Assembly: GCA_021788495.1 (NCBI GenBank)
Contig: JAJYKQ010000017.1
Coordinates: 1 to 19,366 of the forward strand
Direction of reading: 5' to 3'
DNA length: 19,366 nt
Source of the DNA: a bacterium
GTDB lineage: Bacteria; SZUA-79; Acidulodesulfobacterales; Acidulodesulfobacteraceae
Shown here: in pieces, positions 1 through 7,473 of the stretch
How positions within the stretch are numbered: position 1 is the first letter of the stretch
Layout of the letters: the number at the start of each line of letters is the position of its first letter
Position numbers and translations under genes: made by a program
The notes under the pieces: generated by a model
The model's input: the letters and a program-made list of their open reading frames with translations, nothing else
Database searches by the model: none
Told to the model about the DNA's origin: nothing

Positions 1-480
1 TCCGTCGCCTGTATTTTCGGAAACCGATTCGACGACGGCTCTGGAAATTTCAGAACCGTTCAAATTATCTGCGTCTCTGCCGGCAAGAGACGGAAGATTA
101 TTTCTTGCGCCTTTTATGTCGCCGGCTTTTAGCATTTTATATATTTTTAATGCTTCGTGCCTAAGTCCTCCGGTAGAAAGAAAGGAAGCAAGAACATACA
201 GGGAAAAGATATAGAAGAGCGGCGGCGAAATATAAAAGAATATAAAACTTGCCGCAAAAAATATTGCCTGTATAACAATAATAGTTATAACGCTAAAAAA
301 AATGCCGGATATAATTTTAGGGGAAAATCTATAAAACAGTTTCTCTATATATACGGCAATCAGTCCCATTATATTAAGCGGGTGCAGTTTATACTTTAAA
401 AAACCTGAATAAAATTCGATAATAAATGCCGAAGGAAAAAATAACGCTAAAAGAATAAAGTTAAAATAGGAGAAAGGCAT
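1..480 (-). CDS. cbiB: Adenosylcobinamide-phosphate synthase CbiB/CobD, N-terminal part (truncated by window edge)
   Basis: This gene makes a membrane enzyme of the CbiB/CobD family, which attaches aminopropanol (or its phosphate) to adenosylcobyric acid in late cobalamin synthesis. I translated it by hand: 160 codons from the ATG at 478-480, open to base 1. An in-frame TAA two codons upstream fixes the start, although no clear Shine-Dalgarno precedes it. What identifies it: hydrophobic helices from the N-terminus; an HPLNIMG motif near residue 37 (family HPVR.IG); and a run around residues 128-160 with KAGDIKGAR, AGRDADNL, SRAVVESVSENTGDG, matching the family's AR..L..GRD and VES.AEN..DG signature. 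The usual first helix motif with GDP is degenerate. It starts 52 bases after the GH57 gene and could be in the same transcript. The C-terminal half is outside the window. Confidence 0.88.
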   Translation of the reverse strand, partial: MPFSYFNFILLALFFPSAFIIEFYSGFLKYKLHPLNIMGLIAVYIEKLFYRFSPKIISGIFFSVITIIVIQAIFFAASFIFFYISPPLFYIFSLYVLASFLSTGGLRHEALKIYKMLKAGDIKGARNNLPSLAGRDADNLNGSEISRAVVESVSENTGDG

Positions 481-532
481 GTTATTTTATGCGATTTTAT
501 TTTGCAGTTTACATAATGTATCTTATGGGACA

Positions 533-2956
533 TCATACAATCCAGTTCACTATTTCAAAGTTTGTATCGGGTATCGTCGTTTCAAAATAACCGCTGACCG
601 GAAAACGCTCTATTTCGACAAGCGGATTATTTTTATAAGTAAGGACGGCGTAAAAGTCGATTTGATTGCTTGGGGCTACGCCTAAGGTAAAAGTTTTAAT
701 GGATAATTCGAGAATTTTATTATATGCGGCTTTCAAAATATTGCCCGTATTATGTTTAGTCGCGGATTTTCCGTCTTTAATATAAGGCGAATTTAATAGT
801 AAATTTAATGAGTTATTTATATTAAATTCAATTTTTACTTCAACATCAGAATTATTTATAAATTTTATTATAAGTACTTTTCCTAACAATTCTGAATAGT
901 CTTTTTTAAAGAAATCAAATCTCATGAAAAAATTTTCATCATTAAATCCGTATTGCATTTTTCTTATAAATCTGTCGGTATGCGCCATTGCCTTACCGGA
1001 TAAAATACTTGGGAAAAATACCGCGCTTCCGAGCCATTCAAAATAATTATCTGCTATGCCGTCTATTTTCGGATAAATATACGATACTATATCCATATTA
1101 GGTTTTACTGCTTTTTTACCTTCTAACAAAGGTATAAAATATTCGTCGGGCGGGGTTTCGTTTAAAAATTTGTACACGTTTATAAGATGTGTTCTGTAAA
1201 GGAAATCATATTCTTCGTCTATGCCGGACGTTCTGTCTTCCCCGTACCACCAGTTATAATCGCTTCCTTCCGCTATAAATATTTGTTTCCATGCCGCTTT
1301 AAAATTTGGTCCGGCGCCGTTTTCTATATTAACCGGCGCCGCTGCGTCATTTTTGTCGGCATATGCTTCTTTATCTTTCTGTAAAAGATAATCTCTTGTT
1401 TTAGAAAGAATATCCCAAGCTCTGTTGTCTTCTTTATCCCCTATCCATATTCTGAAATTATGGTTAATCCATGAACCCGGGTATATCATAGGTATGTTGT
1501 ATATTTTAGAATAATCGAAATCGCTATCTTTGTCAGGGTCGGTATTCCATTTAATATCGAAAAACGATTTAACTTTAACTCCGGTTTTGCCGTTTTCATA
1601 GGTACCTGATTCCGGTTCGGCATCGGTTATTTTTAAAGTTTCTTCCGTTTTTTTAATATATTCGCTAACGGTAAGCGTTTTTATAATTTTTGAGTTTTTA
1701 GTAATATTTTCGTAAAGATAATTAAAAAAATCGTATGCGTTATTTTTATAATATTCCCATGCATTTTCGCCGTCCAATATTATCGGTACTGCAGATAGTC
1801 CATTTTTATCGTAATCTTGAATACTTAATGCTATATTTTTAAGGTTATTTATTAAATCTTCCGCCGCGGCTTTAGGTTCGTAATTTGAATATTTAAAACC
1901 TATTAAATCCGAAAGCCCTTTATCCCTAAAAAAAATATATAAAAATTTGTCGTTTCTTTTTATTACATATGGCCTGTATAATAATTTTCGCAATCTTAAA
2001 TCCTTTAGATTTGTTCCTATGGAGTTTTCTAAGATTTCTTCATCCGTAGCTATCCAGTTTATATCGTTGTCCATAAAAAGTTTTAAAGCCTTTTCGCTTA
2101 CGCTTCCTTCCGACGGCCACATTCCTTTAACTTTATATTTTAATTTGCCGCTGAAATAATCCAATGCGCTTTTAATTTGATAATCTGCATCTTCAGGATG
2201 TCTGAAAGGCATAGGCAGTTTTATGCCGTCGTGAAAATCGGCTATATCGGTGTCGCACAGCAGAGGCAGTATTGGATGATAGTAAGGGCTTGCGGAAAGT
2301 TCAATTTGTCCGTTTTTTGCAAGTTCGGTTATTAAGGGAAGTATTTTATTTAAAACCTGCGGAATTTTTTCTTTAATTAATCTGTCTTTTTCTTCTTCAG
2401 TAAATTTTTTGTCTTTATTTTTTAAAGCGGTTAAAAACTCGTCTTCAGCTATGGAAACAGGGTCAAACCACATAAGATTAAACAGGACAACAATATCTAA
2501 ATAGTCCTGAGTATCGAACATATCGACTTTTTCCTCAAGTCCTCCGCCGTCTGCCGTTTTTAATCTGGCATAAAGTTGTTTAAACCTGGCGCTTTTTTCT
2601 ATGAAATTATTGCTTGAAGAACATGCGGGAAAAAATTTTTCTATAATAAAAAGTTTGTCCTCAAGCGAAAGTTTCGATATTTTTCCATCGGATATGCTTA
2701 AAAATTCTTCGTTTTTAAGAAGTGCGCCGTAATTGCCGGTATAATCTTCAAGCTGACTGAGCAAGGACGGCGAATAGTTAAAAGTAGCGTGTATTTCGGG
2801 ATGATTTTTTAAAAGCGCTCCCATGTAATAGTAGTCTTTTGTTGCATGCAGCCTCGTCCACGGCATCAGCATTTCGCCGGTAAAATTATCTTTGTAATAC
2901 GGCTGATGAAAATGCCACAAAAATATTACGTTGATAGGATTATTTATCGAATCCAC
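533..2956 (-). CDS. Glycoside hydrolase family 57 protein (alpha-glucan-active, COG1449 type)
   Basis: An 807-residue GH57 enzyme, likely a cytoplasmic alpha-amylase or glucanotransferase acting on glycogen-like alpha-glucans; the exact reaction cannot be read from sequence. There is no signal peptide. Family motifs appear in order: HFHQP at 15-19; SPYYHPILPLL at 223-233; GMWPSEGSVS at 278-287, where E283 is the expected nucleophile; WIATDE at 301-306; and LDGENAWE at 394-401, where D395 is the expected acid/base. SWINHNF (about 495-501), RIWIGDKEDN (502-511) and EGSDYNWWYG (563-572) are hallmarks of this long GH57 subgroup. Residues from about 625 to the end look like its beta-rich C-terminal domain. 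The start is GTG at 2954-2956; its G is the last base of the TAG stop of the chemoreceptor gene, so translational coupling is likely. No other start codon precedes HFHQP. Confidence 0.9.
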   Translation of the reverse strand: MDSINNPINVIFLWHFHQPYYKDNFTGEMLMPWTRLHATKDYYYMGALLKNHPEIHATFNYSPSLLSQLEDYTGNYGALLKNEEFLSISDGKISKLSLEDKLFIIEKFFPACSSSNNFIEKSARFKQLYARLKTADGGGLEEKVDMFDTQDYLDIVVLFNLMWFDPVSIAEDEFLTALKNKDKKFTEEEKDRLIKEKIPQVLNKILPLITELAKNGQIELSASPYYHPILPLLCDTDIADFHDGIKLPMPFRHPEDADYQIKSALDYFSGKLKYKVKGMWPSEGSVSEKALKLFMDNDINWIATDEEILENSIGTNLKDLRLRKLLYRPYVIKRNDKFLYIFFRDKGLSDLIGFKYSNYEPKAAAEDLINNLKNIALSIQDYDKNGLSAVPIILDGENAWEYYKNNAYDFFNYLYENITKNSKIIKTLTVSEYIKKTEETLKITDAEPESGTYENGKTGVKVKSFFDIKWNTDPDKDSDFDYSKIYNIPMIYPGSWINHNFRIWIGDKEDNRAWDILSKTRDYLLQKDKEAYADKNDAAAPVNIENGAGPNFKAAWKQIFIAEGSDYNWWYGEDRTSGIDEEYDFLYRTHLINVYKFLNETPPDEYFIPLLEGKKAVKPNMDIVSYIYPKIDGIADNYFEWLGSAVFFPSILSGKAMAHTDRFIRKMQYGFNDENFFMRFDFFKKDYSELLGKVLIIKFINNSDVEVKIEFNINNSLNLLLNSPYIKDGKSATKHNTGNILKAAYNKILELSIKTFTLGVAPSNQIDFYAVLTYKNNPLVEIERFPVSGYFETTIPDTNFEIVNWIV

Positions 2957-4335
2957 TATTTTTTTTGCCTGTTGTAAATATTGTTCGCTTTGACTTTATC
3001 GTTTAAGTCGTCGATAGTTTTTATTACCTGATTTTTGTAGCCTATCAACTTGTCGGCTAAGCTATTTGCTTTATCCGTGTCTTTTGCGTTTAAAGCGTCG
3101 ATTAGAGCTTTTCCGGTTTCGTGGACTTTCGGATGGATCTGCCCTAATTCTATAAATTCTTTATAATCTCCGTATTTCTGTCTGCCTATGCCGTCGTACC
3201 ACTTGCCGAGCCTGCACTGATGATGGTCGGTTAATTCTGAACTGCTTAAAGATATCTGTTTATTAGAAAGTGCGTCCAACACTCTTGTGACCCACAATAA
3301 ATGGTCCGCCTTTACTATGTTTAAAAGCATGCAGTCAAATTTCCAATCCGAAAAGGTTTTTAACGAATTAGACTGTTCTTTAATTATCTTATCGAAATAG
3401 GAACCGATGGTGTCGAAGGTATTTTGTATTTCTTCCATGCCCGAGGACAGAGATGAAAGATTATTGGCCATTTCCGCGGCGACCTGGGACTGTTCTTCCG
3501 CCGCGGTAGCGATATACGTTACCTGTTCGCTCGTCTGGGTAGCGGCTTTATCGGCTATCGACATAACGTTCGTTACGACGTCCAAAGATTCCTGCGAGTT
3601 CTTAAGGTGAGAAAGCCCTTCATTGACTTTAATTTCTACTTCTTTAGACTGTCCGCCTATGTCCTGGGTAACCTGTTCTATCTCTTTTGCCGCCTGAGCG
3701 GATTTTTCCGCCAGAGTCCTTACTTCGTCGGCTACTACCGCAAATCCTCTGCCGTGTTCACCTGCCCTTGCCGCTTCTATCGCGGCGTTTAAAGAAAGAA
3801 GATTCGTCTGCGCCGCGATTTCTTTTACTTTATCGGTAAGTTCGACTATTTTCTGCGTCCTCGTTACAAATTGATTTATGGATTCCCCCATAGTTTTAAC
3901 GGCCTGTTCGACCTGCTCCATTCTTGAAACAAGTTCTTCTAACGCCGCCGAGCCTTCTTTGGTTTTTTTAACGGTATCTCCGGCTTCTCCCGCCGCCGCC
4001 TGCGCGTTTTTGGCTATTTCCTTCGCCGTGGAAGACATTTCTTCCGTTGCGGCAGCCACGCTGGTTATCCTTTGAACCGCCGTTTCTATCTCGCCTCTGA
4101 AAACCCCCGCATTCTTTTTGGTATCTATGGTGATTTCCATTATATCTACCTGGTCGGAAGCAAGGGATAATATTCTGTTTCTCCACTCGTTGACTAAAGA
4201 TAACGCCGGAAAAGAAGCGTCGAACAGTCTAGTATCCGACTTTTGAACTTTTTCCAATTCGTCGTCGTTGTCGGTTAAGGCGGAATTCATTACGCTATAG
4301 CAACTTTTGTTATTTAACTTGTTGAGTAATCCCAT
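2956..4335 (-). CDS. Soluble methyl-accepting chemotaxis protein with C-terminal CZB zinc-binding domain
   Basis: A 459-residue cytoplasmic chemoreceptor without any transmembrane segment or periplasmic domain. Residues about 80-320 form the long coiled-coil signalling domain. The highly conserved tip that contacts CheA/CheW lies at about 170-210 ([20 protein letters not shown], then [18 protein letters not shown]). Probable methylation regions are [10 protein letters not shown] (97-106) and [14 protein letters not shown] (277-290). The C-terminus (about 335-450) matches the chemoreceptor zinc-binding domain: H345 in [17 protein letters not shown] at 371-380 with C374, and H401/H405 in HPKVHE, giving the usual His/Cys zinc site. 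In characterised CZB proteins such as TlpD this site responds to oxidants or zinc; that role here is inference. The ATG at 4333-4335 follows an AGGGAAAG ribosome site. It overlaps the downstream GH57 gene by one base. No other che gene is in the window. Confidence 0.93.
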   Translation of the reverse strand: MGLLNKLNNKSCYSVMNSALTDNDDELEKVQKSDTRLFDASFPALSLVNEWRNRILSLASDQVDIMEITIDTKKNAGVFRGEIETAVQRITSVAAATEEMSSTAKEIAKNAQAAAGEAGDTVKKTKEGSAALEELVSRMEQVEQAVKTMGESINQFVTRTQKIVELTDKVKEIAAQTNLLSLNAAIEAARAGEHGRGFAVVADEVRTLAEKSAQAAKEIEQVTQDIGGQSKEVEIKVNEGLSHLKNSQESLDVVTNVMSIADKAATQTSEQVTYIATAAEEQSQVAAEMANNLSSLSSGMEEIQNTFDTIGSYFDKIIKEQSNSLKTFSDWKFDCMLLNIVKADHLLWVTRVLDALSNKQISLSSSELTDHHQCRLGKWYDGIGRQKYGDYKEFIELGQIHPKVHETGKALIDALNAKDTDKANSLADKLIGYKNQVIKTIDDLNDKVKANNIYNRQKK

Positions 4336-4413
4336 GTTTTTTCTTTCCCTAGTTAATTTTTATTGTATTTATTTTTCCGGTATTTAATTAAATCTAGCGA
4401 CAGCTTATAATTG

Positions 4414-5049
4414 TTAAGAATTAAGCTGAATTAAATTTTCTATATAACCCCTGTCTTTAGTCATTGCATCGTTTGTAAGCATAGCTTTATAAAGCGCAAC
4501 CGCTTTTTTGGGTTCTTTTATTTTAGTATAAACGGCGGCTTCTTCAAGCATGGCATATTCCTGAAGCTTTACGTCGTTTATTTTGGACATGGCGGCAAAA
4601 TCTGGTATTGCGCTTTTATAATTTTTTTCCAGCATAGAAACCGTTGCAAGATTGCTGTAAGCTAGATAAGTTAAGTTGTCTGAACCAGGTTTTGGATAAT
4701 ATTTGACGTATTTGTTAAAATAAGACGACGAATTTTTAAATTTTCCTATTCTCATATAATCTAAACCCGCATAAAAACAAGATATTTTAGCCGCACTGGT
4801 TCCTCCGTATTCGCCGCGGAGTTTTTTTAGGTATGAAATAGATTTTGTAATAGCTGAAGGATTTTTTCCGTCGTAAGACATATAAAGCCTTACGCCTTTC
4901 CATAAAAGTTTTGAAGCTTTTTTGCTTTGCACGCTTTTATAATATCTTATGCCGAAAACGGCGCCGGCTATAAGAATAACCAGTATGAGAACGGCTATTA
5001 ACGCAATCTTATTTTTAATAAAAAAGCCTTCCAAATCGATTTTATCCAT
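4414..5049 (-). CDS. Membrane-anchored TPR-like protein (YfgM-like topology)
   Basis: A 211-residue protein with one N-terminal transmembrane helix at about 15-36 (IALIAVLILVILIAGAVFGI) and a helical repeat domain outside. Helix pairs at about 75-115, 120-155 and 160-205 have TPR-like spacing of small and aromatic residues (FYAGLDYMRIGKFKNSSSYF, YLAYSNLATVSMLEKNYKSA, AVYTKIKEPKKAVALYKAML). A short charged N-terminus, one helix, then periplasmic TPRs is the layout of YfgM/TPR_21 proteins, which accompany the SecYEG translocon or envelope complexes. I infer only a scaffold role. The ATG has AAGGAAA about 8 bases upstream. It lies 60 bases downstream of the PHP gene and probably ends the IHF-miaB-PHP operon. 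Confidence 0.7.
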   Translation of the reverse strand: MDKIDLEGFFIKNKIALIAVLILVILIAGAVFGIRYYKSVQSKKASKLLWKGVRLYMSYDGKNPSAITKSISYLKKLRGEYGGTSAAKISCFYAGLDYMRIGKFKNSSSYFNKYVKYYPKPGSDNLTYLAYSNLATVSMLEKNYKSAIPDFAAMSKINDVKLQEYAMLEEAAVYTKIKEPKKAVALYKAMLTNDAMTKDRGYIENLIQLNS

Positions 5050-5109
5050 TAATATTTTCCTTTTTTAATCATTAAAGATAACTAATATTATAAGATAACA
5101 AAATAAAAA

Positions 5110-5781
5110 TCAAGCGTTTTTTTTCAACAAATTCAATGCATTTTCTTTAATTTTTATAAGTTCTTCGGCGGTCAGTCCCGCCCCTAACCCGACCGCATCG
5201 TATTCTTTTTCGCTCATTATATCTGAAGGCGAATGAGTATCGCTTGAAATTATAAGCCCTGCCCCTGTTTTTTTCGCAGTGGCGGCGACGTATCCGTTCG
5301 CGAGACAGTGTCCTTTTCTGTACGACAACTCTAAATATATTCCGTTTTTCTTTGCCGCAGAAGCTTCCGCTTCGGTAATTAAACCCGGATGCGACAATAT
5401 GTCTATATCTGCTTTGAGCGCCGCGGCGTTAGTGCCTTTTTCGACCGGTTCGCTTAAGGTTTCCCCGTGAACAATGATTATTTTTGCTCCGGATTTTCTT
5501 GCAAGAATAGCGGCGTCTTTTATAAGGGCAGGCGGTACGTGGGTAATTTCGACGCCCGGCAGAACTTGAAATTTATTGCCGTTTTTTTTATTGCCGTAAA
5601 GAGAATTTATCTTTTCGCATATTTTTTTTAAGCCTGATAAATTATGCTCTATATTTGAAAAATCGGCATGATCCGTTATCGCTATGCCGTTAAGACCGGC
5701 ATAAATCGAACGCCTTATTAATTCGGCAGGAACAAGTTCTCCGTCCGAAAATACCGTGTGCATATGGAAATCTATAATCAT
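5110..5781 (-). CDS. PHP-domain metal-dependent phosphoesterase (histidinol-phosphatase-like)
   Basis: A 223-residue stand-alone PHP domain, a TIM-barrel-like hydrolase with a multi-metal site. Metal ligands are visible in order: DFHMHT with H6 and H8; SDG with D13; ITDHAD with D37 and H38; PGVEITH with E78 and H81; IVHGE with H105; SHPG with H131; and SSDTHSP with D181 and H183. All expected ligand positions are filled, so it should be active. Family members include histidinol phosphatase, nucleoside 3',5'-bisphosphate phosphatase and 5'-3' exonucleases. No his gene is nearby, so the substrate is unknown. A GGAGG lies 13 bases before the ATG, a little far; no better start exists in frame. 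It begins 83 bases after the shortened miaB, with repeat-like sequence between them. Confidence 0.88.
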   Translation of the reverse strand: MIIDFHMHTVFSDGELVPAELIRRSIYAGLNGIAITDHADFSNIEHNLSGLKKICEKINSLYGNKKNGNKFQVLPGVEITHVPPALIKDAAILARKSGAKIIIVHGETLSEPVEKGTNAAALKADIDILSHPGLITEAEASAAKKNGIYLELSYRKGHCLANGYVAATAKKTGAGLIISSDTHSPSDIMSEKEYDAVGLGAGLTAEELIKIKENALNLLKKNA

Positions 5782-5864
5782 ATAATATATTTTATACCTC
5801 CGGTTTTGTTTTTATAAAGATATGCTTGTAATAACGACGAAGATGCCTATTACGGTTGAACTAT

Positions 5865-7058
5865 CTATCGCCCGCAATGACGAAGACTTATTTCTTTGTA
5901 TTTTTGAAATACCTTTTCAAGCCTTTCTTTTTTAACCTCCAATAAAATATCGTCGTTAAATTTAGAAGCTTTAGTAAAAGGTCTCGGCGAATATTTGAAT
6001 GCGAAAATAGAACTAAACTCCGCTTCTTCTATTAATTTTAATGTATCTTCAAAATCTTCTTCGGTTTCACCCGGAAAACCTACTATTATGTCTGTAGAAA
6101 TAGAAATATCCGGATGCCCGTTCTTTAATTTGCGGACGAGTTTTAAATAGTCGGCATTGGTATATCCTCTGTTCATCATTGCAAGTATTTTATCCGAGCC
6201 GGATTGAACCGGAAGATGAATTTCTTTTGTAATTTTATCATTGCCGCAGACCGTGTCTATTAATTTATCGTTGAAATCCTTAGGATGAGATGTTAAAAAT
6301 TTAATTTTAAAAGACCCTTCTATTCCGGACGCCGCATTTAATAAAAAACAAAAGTCTTTCTTGCAGTCGTCCGGCGACATGTAAGAATTAACGTTTTGAC
6401 CTAAAAGAGTAATCTCTGTAGCACCTTTATCTATGAGATTTTTAACGGTCTTATATATAATGTCTATAGGAATAGACCTTTCTCTTCCCCGCACGTAAGG
6501 CACTATACAGTATGAACAAAAATTATTGCACCCTTCCGTTATTTTTACGGATGCGGTTCCGTCGTTTTCCGGCTTTTTGCCGTAAAAATATTCTTCGATT
6601 TTTTTGGCGTTTTCTAAATATTCCTCCGGCCGTTCCGTTAAGGAATAATTTTGGCTTGTTTCGTTTGAACCGCCTGTATCGTTGACGGCTGTATTATTTA
6701 TAAGTATATCGGGAATGGAAAAAATTTCTTCCGGGGCGAAACAGTAATCGAAATATATACTGCCGTTTTGTTCTTTTTTCAGCTTAATCTGTTTAGCAAA
6801 ACACCCTGCAAGAACTATTTTTTTATCGGCATAGTTTTTTTTAAGCCTTCCAAGTTCGGAAATTACTTTATGGTCGGCATTATCCCTTACGCTGCATGTA
6901 TTGAAAACCACTATGTCGGCGTCTTCGACCGAGCCGGCTTTTTTAAATCCTTTTTTTACCAGCCCGTTTTCTATTAAATCCGAGTCGTGCACGTTCATCT
7001 GACAGCCGTATGTTTTAATGAAAAATCTATTATTTGCTTTAATCTTCGACGAGGTCAT
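5865..7058 (-). CDS. miaB: tRNA-2-methylthio-N6-dimethylallyladenosine synthase MiaB, lacking the C-terminal TRAM domain
   Basis: MiaB is a radical SAM methylthiotransferase that adds the 2-methylthio group to i6A37 of tRNAs reading UNN codons. The N-terminal UPF0004 domain supplies cluster ligands C19 (KTYGCQMN), C55 (FNTCSVRDNAD) and C86 (LAGCFAKQ). The radical SAM cluster is C177, C181, C184 in EGCNNFCSYCIVPYVRGRE. Later family motifs include LLGQNVNSY (218-226), HLPVQSGSDK (281-290) and DIIVGFPGETEEDF (323-336). The N-terminal NTCSVRDNAD favours MiaB over RimO. It has 397 residues instead of about 440-470 and stops where the TRAM (tRNA-binding) domain should begin. Only 83 bases separate its stop from the next gene, too few for that domain in any frame. 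The last residues (LRHCGR) fall in repeat-like DNA. The ATG overlaps the IHF/HU gene by 20 bases. It may be active but with weaker tRNA binding, or a decaying gene. Confidence 0.9.
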   Translation of the reverse strand: MTSSKIKANNRFFIKTYGCQMNVHDSDLIENGLVKKGFKKAGSVEDADIVVFNTCSVRDNADHKVISELGRLKKNYADKKIVLAGCFAKQIKLKKEQNGSIYFDYCFAPEEIFSIPDILINNTAVNDTGGSNETSQNYSLTERPEEYLENAKKIEEYFYGKKPENDGTASVKITEGCNNFCSYCIVPYVRGRERSIPIDIIYKTVKNLIDKGATEITLLGQNVNSYMSPDDCKKDFCFLLNAASGIEGSFKIKFLTSHPKDFNDKLIDTVCGNDKITKEIHLPVQSGSDKILAMMNRGYTNADYLKLVRKLKNGHPDISISTDIIVGFPGETEEDFEDTLKLIEEAEFSSIFAFKYSPRPFTKASKFNDDILLEVKKERLEKVFQKYKEISLRHCGR

Positions 7059-7317
7059 TTTTATAAATTTTACTAACTTTAAACTGAGGAACTACTTTTT
7101 TATCTACCTCTATTTTTTCTCCGGTTTTGGGATTTCTGCCGGTATAAGTATCGTATTCCTTAACGAAAAAACTCCCAAATCCCCTGATTTCTATTCTTTT
7201 ACCCTGAATTAAAGTTTCTTTAATTTCATTAATTATAGTATCGATTATTCTGTCAGCCAATTTAATTGGTATATTGTTTTTAGAAGCGAATTTTTCCGTA
7301 AATTGAGCTTTATTCAT
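7039..7317 (-). CDS. Integration host factor / HU family DNA-bending protein (IHF-beta-like)
   Basis: A 92-residue nucleoid protein that binds the minor groove and bends DNA as a dimer. The N-terminal helices (1-40) form the dimer body. IEIRGFGSF at 42-50 is the family signature, and the DNA-contacting arm contains TGRNPKTGEKI (59-69) with the intercalating proline at P63. The C-terminal extension VVPQFKVSKIYKNDL resembles IHF-beta (VPHFKPGKELR) more than HU, so I favour an IHF subunit, though HU cannot be excluded. The ATG has GAGG about 11 bases upstream. It is the first gene of the probable IHF-miaB-PHP-TPR operon, and miaB starts inside its last codons. Confidence 0.88.
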   Translation of the reverse strand: MNKAQFTEKFASKNNIPIKLADRIIDTIINEIKETLIQGKRIEIRGFGSFFVKEYDTYTGRNPKTGEKIEVDKKVVPQFKVSKIYKNDLVED

Positions 7318-7343
7318 TTAATCGTAACCTCGAAGAGATAATT

Positions 7344-7364
7344 TAGTTTATAGTTTATAGTTTA
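7344..7364. repeat. Three perfect tandem copies of TAGTTTA in the leader of the IHF/HU gene
   Basis: Three identical 7-base units stand head to tail, 27 to 47 bases upstream of the IHF/HU start codon, in an otherwise AT-only stretch. They lie upstream of the GAGG ribosome site. The 156-base gap (7318-7473) between this gene and the end of priA shows nothing else clear except AT-rich promoter-like sequence and the ribosome site. The repeat could be a protein-binding array or a chance low-complexity run. Confidence 0.7.
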
Positions 7365-7473
7365 TTATATTATTATATAATTTTAAATAATTTATTTTAT
7401 ATTTACATTGCAGATACCTTATATTAATCTTAACTTTAGAATATTTATATATGCGGAATAGTTTTTTAGTTTA

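Noticed and set aside
479..685. A 68-codon plus-strand open frame over the cbiB/GH57 junction
   Set aside because: Antisense to both genes, no domain, no ribosome site.
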